Positions 56,374 to 64,000 of a stretch of 64,000 bases of DNA are shown one piece after another. The notes under the pieces were generated by a model. It did no database searches. It worked only from the letters and a program-made list of their open reading frames with translations, and had not been told where the DNA came from. The translations under genes and the position numbers were made by a program. The stretch is from Halomonas sp. THAF5a. Lineage in GTDB: Bacteria > Pseudomonadota > Gammaproteobacteria > Pseudomonadales > Halomonadaceae. Location of the stretch: assembly GCF_009363755.1 (NCBI RefSeq), contig NZ_CP045417.1, positions 3,534,001-3,598,000 on the forward strand, written 5' to 3'. The stretch's first letter is position 1, and every line of letters starts with the position of its first letter.

Positions 56374-57204
56374 TTATTTCCGGGCCTTGCGGCGACGGAC
56401 GATCAGCTTGTCGGTGCGCTTGTTCTTGCGGGTCTTGTGGCCCTTGGTGGGGATACCCCACGGAGACACCGGGTGACGACCACCGCTGGTGCGGCCTTCA
56501 CCGCCACCGTGCGGGTGATCCACCGGGTTCATGGCCACGCCGCGAACGGTCGGACGCACGCCTCTCCAGCGCTTCGCACCGGCCTTGCCAAGTTGACGCA
56601 GGCTGTGCTCGGTGTTGCTCACTTCGCCCAGGGTCGCGCGGCACTCGGACAGCACCTTGCGCATCTCGCCGGAGCGCAGACGCAGGGTGGCGTAGTTGCC
56701 TTCGCGAGCCACCAGCTGGGCGCTGGTACCGGCGCTGCGAGCGATCTGGGCGCCCTTGCCGGGCTTGAGCTCGATGCAGTGCACGGTGGAACCCAGCGGG
56801 ACGTTGCGCAGCGGCAGCGCGTTGCCCTTCTTGATGGGCGCGTTGACGCCGGACTCGAGACGATCGCCAGCGCTCACGCCGCGCGGGGCGATGATGTAGC
56901 GACGCTCGCCGTCCATGTACTTCAGCAGCGCGATGTGAGCGCTACGGTTCGGGTCATGCTCCAGGCGCTCGACCACGGCCGGGATGCCGTCCTTGGTGCG
57001 CTTGAAGTCGATGATCCGATAGTGGTGACGGTGCCCACCGCCCACGTGGCGGGTGGTGATGCGACCGTAGTTGTTACGGCCACCGGACTTGGACTGCTTC
57101 TCGAGCAGCGGCGCGTACGCGCGGCCCTTGTGCAGTTCCTCACCAACGATCTTGACGACGTGGCGACGACCGGCGGATGTGGGTTTAGTCTTGACGATTG
57201 CCAT
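56374..57204 (-). CDS. rplB: 50S ribosomal protein L2
   Basis: The 276-residue protein (E. coli 273) starts [20 protein letters not shown] and has [20 protein letters not shown]. The peptidyl-transferase-associated histidine region is [20 protein letters not shown]. It follows rplW. Confidence 0.97.
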   Translation of the reverse strand: MAIVKTKPTSAGRRHVVKIVGEELHKGRAYAPLLEKQSKSGGRNNYGRITTRHVGGGHRHHYRIIDFKRTKDGIPAVVERLEHDPNRSAHIALLKYMDGERRYIIAPRGVSAGDRLESGVNAPIKKGNALPLRNVPLGSTVHCIELKPGKGAQIARSAGTSAQLVAREGNYATLRLRSGEMRKVLSECRATLGEVSNTEHSLRQLGKAGAKRWRGVRPTVRGVAMNPVDHPHGGGEGRTSGGRHPVSPWGIPTKGHKTRKNKRTDKLIVRRRKARK

Positions 57205-57221
57205 GATCCGTACTCCTGCCC

Positions 57222-57518
57222 TTATTCGGCGCCAGAGAAGTCTTCAAGCGTCTCGCCGGCGGCCAGTGTCACGTACGCCTTGCGATAACCCTTGCGCTGA
57301 CCCAGACCCTGCGCGGTGCGCTTGGTCTTGCCCTTCATGTTCAGCACCTGAACACGGTCGACCTTCTTGCCGAACAGCTCCTGTACGGCAGCCTTGATCT
57401 CGGGCTTGGTCGCGTCGCTTGCCACCTTGAACACGTACTGGTTGCGCTCGGCGGCCATGGCGGCCTTCTCGGTCACGTGCGGACCGAGCAGAACCTTGAA
57501 TACACGTTCCTGGTTCAT
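57222..57518 (-). CDS. rplW: 50S ribosomal protein L23
   Basis: The 98-residue protein has [22 protein letters not shown] and [20 protein letters not shown]23 at the tunnel exit is the docking site for trigger factor and SRP. The start overlaps the rplD stop by four nt. Confidence 0.97.
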   Translation of the reverse strand: MNQERVFKVLLGPHVTEKAAMAAERNQYVFKVASDATKPEIKAAVQELFGKKVDRVQVLNMKGKTKRTAQGLGQRKGYRKAYVTLAAGETLEDFSGAE

Positions 57519-58123
57519 GCCAGCTTCTCCTCGAATTTGCGCAGAGCGGAGACGGTGACCAGCACCTTGTCGAAGGCGACCAGGCTCACCGGATCAGCGG
57601 CGGCGACGTCCACCACATCCACGTTCGGGATGTTGCGGGCGGCGAGGTACAGGTTCTCGTCGACCTCTTCGGTCACGATCAGCGCCTTCTCCAGCCCCAG
57701 CTCCTCGAGCTTGGCGACCAGCTGCTTGGTCTTGGGCGCTTCGACGGCGAAGGCATCGACGGCCACCAGACGCTCCTGACGGACCAGCTCGGAGAGAATC
57801 GAGCGCATGGCCGCGCGGTACATCTTGCGGTTGACCTTCTGGGAGTGATCCTGGGGACGCGCCGCGAAGGTCACGCCACCGGCACGCCAGATCGGCGAAC
57901 GGATGGTGCCGGCACGGGCACGACCGGTGCCCTTCTGGCGCCACGGCTTCTTGCCGCCGCCGCGCACGTCGGAACGGTTCTTCTGGGCACGAGTGCCCTG
58001 GCGACCACCGGCCAGGTAGGCGGTGACGACCTGGTGCACCAGGGCCTCATTGAATTCTTTGCCAAAGGTGGCATCGGATACTTCGACAGCACCGGCGCCT
58101 GCACCTGCAAGATTCAGATTCAT
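57515..58123 (-). CDS. rplD: 50S ribosomal protein L4
   Basis: The 202-residue protein (E. coli 201) has the tunnel loop region [25 protein letters not shown] (landmarks [15 protein letters not shown]) and [13 protein letters not shown]. In E. coli free L4 represses the S10 operon through an rpsJ leader. The leader here is too short for that exact mechanism. Confidence 0.97.
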   Translation of the reverse strand: MNLNLAGAGAGAVEVSDATFGKEFNEALVHQVVTAYLAGGRQGTRAQKNRSDVRGGGKKPWRQKGTGRARAGTIRSPIWRAGGVTFAARPQDHSQKVNRKMYRAAMRSILSELVRQERLVAVDAFAVEAPKTKQLVAKLEELGLEKALIVTEEVDENLYLAARNIPNVDVVDVAAADPVSLVAFDKVLVTVSALRKFEEKLA

Positions 58124-58137
58124 CGGTAAGTTCCCCT

Positions 58138-58776
58138 TCAGCCTGCTTTGACGGCGCTGCGCACGATGACATCACTGCCGGTAGCGCCAGGCACGGCACC
58201 CTTGATCAGCAGCAGATTGCGTTCGGCGTCGACACGGACCACTTCCAGGCTCTGCACGGTGCAGCGAGCGTTGCCCAGCTGGCCGGCCATCTTCTTGCCC
58301 TTGAACACGCGGCCGGGGGTCTGGCACATGCCGATAGAACCCGGTGCGCGGTGGGCCAGGGAGTTACCGTGGCTGTTGTCCTGGGTGCGGAAGTTCCAGC
58401 GCTTGACGGCGCCCTGGAAGCCCTTGCCCTTGGAGGTGCCGGTCACGTCGATCATCTGACCAGCTTCGAAGAGGGATACGGTGAGTTCGCCGCCCACTTC
58501 CGGAGCCTCGTCGCCTTCTGCCAGGCGGAACTCCATCAGCGAACGACCGGCCTCGACACCTGCCTTGGCGAACTGCCCGGCCTGGGCTTTCGACAGATGC
58601 TTGGCCTTGCGGGAGCCGGCTGTCACCTGAACCGCGGCATAGCCGTCGGACTCGACGGACTTGACGCGAGTCACACGGTTAGGCTCAACCTCGATCACGG
58701 TCACGGGCACGGATGCGCCGTCTTCGGTGAAGACGCGGGTCATACCGGCCTTCCTACCGACTAAACCGATAGTCAT
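58138..58776 (-). CDS. rplC: 50S ribosomal protein L3
   Basis: The 212-residue protein starts [20 protein letters not shown] and has the peptidyl-transferase-centre loop [30 protein letters not shown] (landmark [17 protein letters not shown]). The conserved glutamine methylated by PrmB in E. coli is in this loop. An AGGAGA box precedes the ATG. It is separated from rpsJ by an unusually long gap of 156 nt. Confidence 0.97.
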   Translation of the reverse strand: MTIGLVGRKAGMTRVFTEDGASVPVTVIEVEPNRVTRVKSVESDGYAAVQVTAGSRKAKHLSKAQAGQFAKAGVEAGRSLMEFRLAEGDEAPEVGGELTVSLFEAGQMIDVTGTSKGKGFQGAVKRWNFRTQDNSHGNSLAHRAPGSIGMCQTPGRVFKGKKMAGQLGNARCTVQSLEVVRVDAERNLLLIKGAVPGATGSDVIVRSAVKAG

Positions 58777-58932
58777 TCTCAGTCTCCTATAGTGTACGGG
58801 GCTATCACCCGCTATGGCTGCCCTTTCCAGAGCATTCCACTAGCACGTTGTGTGGCGCCATCCCGGCGCGGCGGCTGCTGGACACCTTCAGAGGAGAGGG
58901 CGAACGCTGGGCCGCGAGTGTCTAGTGTGGTA
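58777..58932 (-). other. 156-nt spacer between rpsJ and rplC
   Basis: This stretch is far longer than the usual gap of a few tens of nt. It has a perfect GCGCC-ATCCC-GGCGC hairpin (58855-58869) next to a CCAC/GTGG pair (58837-58855). It ends with an AGGAGA ribosome-binding site. It could hold an RNA control element for rplC onward, or a promoter; no clear -35/-10 pair was seen. Confidence 0.4.
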
Positions 58933-59244
58933 TCAGTCGAGCTTGATCTGCACGTCCACGCCGGCGGCGAGGTCGAGCTTCATCAGGGCATCAACGGTCT
59001 TTTCGGTGGGCTCGACGATATCGAGCACCCGCTTGTGGGTACGAATCTCGTACTGATCGCGCGCGTCCTTGTTGACGTGCGGAGACACCAGCACGGTGTA
59101 ACGCTCGCGATTGGTCGGCAGAGGAATCGGACCACGGACCTGGGCGCCGGTACGCTTGGCGGTATCTACGATCTCCGCGGCGGACTGGTCGATCAGGCGA
59201 TGGTCGAAGGCCTTCAACCGAATGCGAATCTTCTGGTTCTGCAT
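58933..59244 (-). CDS. rpsJ: 30S ribosomal protein S10
   Basis: The 103-residue protein [20 protein letters not shown] has [22 protein letters not shown] and [14 protein letters not shown]. The length equals that of E. coli. S10 doubles as NusE in transcription antitermination. The start at 59244 is the family start. It is the first gene of the S10 operon, directly after a strong promoter. Confidence 0.97.
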   Translation of the reverse strand: MQNQKIRIRLKAFDHRLIDQSAAEIVDTAKRTGAQVRGPIPLPTNRERYTVLVSPHVNKDARDQYEIRTHKRVLDIVEPTEKTVDALMKLDLAAGVDVQIKLD

Positions 59245-59266
59245 TTGCCCTAACTCCAATGGATTC

Positions 59267-59336
59267 TGACGGCGCGAGCCGTCAACCCACGCATTCAAAG
59301 GATGCGCATTATAGGCACGCCGACAGTGAGAGTCAA
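59267..59336 (-). promoter_or_regulatory. S10 operon promoter and leader hairpin
   Basis: On the minus strand, TTGACT (complement of 59331-59336) and a perfect TATAAT (complement of 59308-59313) are exactly 17 bp apart. The leader to the rpsJ ATG is about 57 nt and contains a TGACGGC-loop-GCCGTCA hairpin (59267-59284). Confidence 0.85.
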
Positions 59337-59358
59337 ACACTCACTTCCGGTGCGCAGA

Positions 59359-59384
59359 AAGGGGGCTCCTGGCGGAGCCCCCTT
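59359..59384 (-). terminator. Terminator after tuf
   Basis: Arms AAGGGGGCTCC and GGAGCCCCCTT (59359-59369 and 59374-59384) with a TGGC loop lie 23 nt after the tuf stop, and on the minus strand the stem ends in TTT. It separates the str operon from the S10 operon. Confidence 0.85.
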
Positions 59385-59407
59385 CGATCGATCAAGCGAG
59401 GAAACGC

Positions 59408-60601
<1,194 letters not shown>

Positions 60602-60630
60602 TGCTATAACCTCTTTACGTTAGCTAACGG

Positions 60631-62751
<2,121 letters not shown>

Positions 62752-62795
62752 GATGGAACTCCCCGTTGGTTGGCGGTGCGTCGAAAGGGACGCAC

Positions 62796-63266
62796 TTAGA
62801 AGCGGTAGTGAGAGAAGGCCTTGTTGGCTTCTGCCATACGATGCACGTCTTCACGCTTCTTCACGGCCGAGCCCTTGCCTTCGGCGGCATCGAGCATCTC
62901 ACCAGCGAGGCGCTGCACCATGGTCTTCTCGCCACGGCGACGGGCCGCATCGACCAGCCAGCGCATGGCCAGGGCCTGACGGCGCGAGGGGCGAACTTCC
63001 ACGGGCACCTGATAGGTCGCGCCGCCGACGCGGCGGGACTTGACCTCGACCATCGGCTGGATGGTTTCCAGCGCCTTGTCGAAGATCTCCAGCGGCTCTT
63101 CCTTGCTACGATCGGCAACCCTGTCCAGCGCACCGTAGACGATGCGCTCAGCTACGGACTTCTTGCCGCTGATCATCAGGTGGTTCATGAACTTCGCCAG
63201 GCGCTCACTTCCGAACTTGGGATCCGGCAGGATCTCGCGCTTAGCCGCAACTCTTCTTCTAGGCAT
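62796..63266 (-). CDS. rpsG: 30S ribosomal protein S7
   Basis: The 156-residue protein starts [20 protein letters not shown] and has [23 protein letters not shown] and [22 protein letters not shown]7 nucleates the 30S head. In E. coli it represses its own and downstream genes by binding the rpsL-rpsG spacer. Here the spacer is 131 nt. Confidence 0.97.
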   Translation of the reverse strand: MPRRRVAAKREILPDPKFGSERLAKFMNHLMISGKKSVAERIVYGALDRVADRSKEEPLEIFDKALETIQPMVEVKSRRVGGATYQVPVEVRPSRRQALAMRWLVDAARRRGEKTMVQRLAGEMLDAAEGKGSAVKKREDVHRMAEANKAFSHYRF

Positions 63267-63397
63267 GATAAGCCCTCATCAAAGGATCCTTCAGGTAAAC
63301 CCGAGACGCTCGGCCTCTCGCCATGTGGCAGACCGCGCTCGACCTTACTCTTATCAGACCGTGTTCAAAATTGGGTGACTGCTGCGTGCGAGGCCGA
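63267..63397 (-). promoter_or_regulatory. rpsL-rpsG spacer, candidate S7-binding control region
   Basis: The 131-nt spacer holds a CGAGA/TCTCG hairpin (63302-63320) and several shorter pairings. E. coli uses its roughly 100-nt rpsL-rpsG spacer as the S7 translational operator. A similar role is inferred from position only. Confidence 0.35.
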
Positions 63398-63772
63398 TCA
63401 GGCCTTCGGACGCTTGGTGCCGTACTTGGAACGGCCCTGCTTACGGTTCTGCACGCCGGAGGTGTCCAGGGCGCCACGCACGGTGTGATAACGCACACCG
63501 GGAAGGTCCTTTACACGACCGCCGCGGATCAGGACCACGGAGTGCTCCTGGAGGTTGTGGCCTTCACCACCGATGTACGAGGAGACCTCGTAACCGTTGG
63601 TCAGACGAACGCGGCACACTTTACGCAGTGCGGAGTTCGGCTTCTTCGGGGTGGTGGTGTAGACACGGGTGCAGACCCCGCGACGTTGCGGGCAGGCCTG
63701 CAGCGCCGGCACGTCGCTCTTGGCGGCCTGGCGCTTGCGCGGCTTGCGCACGAGCTGATTGATCGTTGCCAT
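63398..63772 (-). CDS. rpsL: 30S ribosomal protein S12
   Basis: The 124-residue protein [20 protein letters not shown] has [21 protein letters not shown] with wild-type Lys43 and [18 protein letters not shown] with wild-type Lys88, so no classical streptomycin-resistance substitution is present. It is the first gene of the str operon, behind a good promoter. Confidence 0.97.
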   Translation of the reverse strand: MATINQLVRKPRKRQAAKSDVPALQACPQRRGVCTRVYTTTPKKPNSALRKVCRVRLTNGYEVSSYIGGEGHNLQEHSVVLIRGGRVKDLPGVRYHTVRGALDTSGVQNRKQGRSKYGTKRPKA

Positions 63773-63851
63773 GGTGTGTAGCTGACTCCAATGGGTTGCC
63801 TTGCCTTCGCAGCGGGTGCGGGCGCACCCGCCCCACTGTTAAAGGCTGCGC

Positions 63852-63881
63852 ATTCTAATGGCTGACGCGTCACGTCGTCAA
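63852..63881 (-). promoter_or_regulatory. str operon promoter
   Basis: On the minus strand, TTGACG (complement of 63876-63881) and TAGAAT (complement of 63852-63857) are 18 bp apart. They lie 80-109 nt before the rpsL start and directly after a hairpin that follows rpoC. Confidence 0.7.
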
Positions 63882-63907
63882 GCCTGCGCCCCCGGGAGGG
63901 CGCAGGC
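63882..63907 (-). terminator. Hairpin after rpoC
   Basis: Perfect 10-bp arms (63882-63891 and 63898-63907) with a six-nt loop begin 13 nt after the presumed rpoC stop. No T-run follows, so partial termination or 3'-end stabilisation is likely. Confidence 0.6.
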
Positions 63908-63920
63908 CGCGACGCCGGCG

Positions 63921-64000
63921 TCAGATCTCGTCGTCGTCCGAGTCGAGCGCGGTGAGCTGGGCGCCCAGCTCCTGCTCGACGTCGTAGGCCGACGGGTGGA
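63921..64000 (-). CDS. rpoC: RNA polymerase beta' subunit, C-terminal fragment (partial)
   Basis: The minus-strand frame entering from the window edge reads HPSAYDVEQELGAQLTALD and ends in an acidic SDDDEI before TGA. The identity rests on the universal gene order (rpoC immediately before rpsL) and an acidic tail; the fragment itself is too short for a firm family match. Confidence 0.7.
   Translation of the reverse strand, partial: HPSAYDVEQELGAQLTALDSDDDEI

Overview
The window is about 64 kb of high-GC chromosomal DNA from a gammaproteobacterium, most likely a member of the Halomonadaceae. The evidence is a Halomonas-style core gene order (ispB, tRNA-Pro, rapA, fabAB, yajR-like/ssb/uvrA, and rplQ back through the alpha, spc, S10 and str operons to the end of rpoC), two TRAP transporters in one catabolic block, and a codon composition rich in GC third positions. 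No prophage, insertion sequence, CRISPR array or rRNA gene was seen, and no gene looks broken.

Layout. 1-1.3 kb: ispB and a tRNA-Pro(CGG) with its own promoter and terminator. 1.35-6.2 kb: a TRAP operon (dctP-dctQ-dctM) ending in an Ldh_2-type imine or keto-acid reductase, diverging from an XRE-cupin regulator. 6.3-15 kb: a multi-pass membrane protein, then an OccR-like LysR regulator diverging from a second TRAP transporter. That transporter is followed by a three-subunit FAD amine/imino-acid dehydrogenase of the HcnABC/opine oxidase/D-hydroxyproline dehydrogenase kind and a RidA imine deaminase. 15-20 kb: a UspA protein, and a LysR gene diverging from beta-alanine:pyruvate transaminase and an MmsA-type CoA-acylating dehydrogenase. 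20-24.4 kb: a small membrane protein, a fused membrane/thioredoxin (TlpA-like) protein, and RapA.

24.5-34.6 kb is the most interesting block. A YfcH-type epimerase diverges from a tightly packed operon encoding a renalase-like flavoprotein, a CbiX-type chelatase, a MerR regulator of the LitR/CarH kind without recognisable B12 ligands, CPD photolyase, a SnoaL-like protein, an SDR, an FAD desaturase/amine-oxidase-like protein, a DUF1365 protein, a Cfa-like methyltransferase and a DUF2878 membrane protein. Two tandem 11-bp repeats of the form TTRTACA lie in the divergent promoter, which matches the operator style of CarH/LitR proteins. I read this as a light/photo-oxidative-stress regulon that repairs DNA and remodels unsaturated lipids, possibly to furan or methylated fatty acids.

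34.5-45.4 kb: a GGDEF-EAL protein overlapping the end of the light operon tail to tail, fabA-fabB, a minus-strand group (YajR-like transporter, ssb, an RmlD-like protein, plsC) and uvrA. 45.4-64 kb: the minus-strand ribosomal super-cluster. From its 5' end this runs rpoC (tail only), rpsL, rpsG, fusA, tuf; rpsJ to rpsQ (S10 operon); rplN to rpmJ with secY (spc); and rpsM, rpsK, rpsD, rpoA, rplQ (alpha). Good sigma70-like promoters are visible before rpsL, rpsJ and rpsM. All functions are read from sequence and general family knowledge; nothing was searched or computed.
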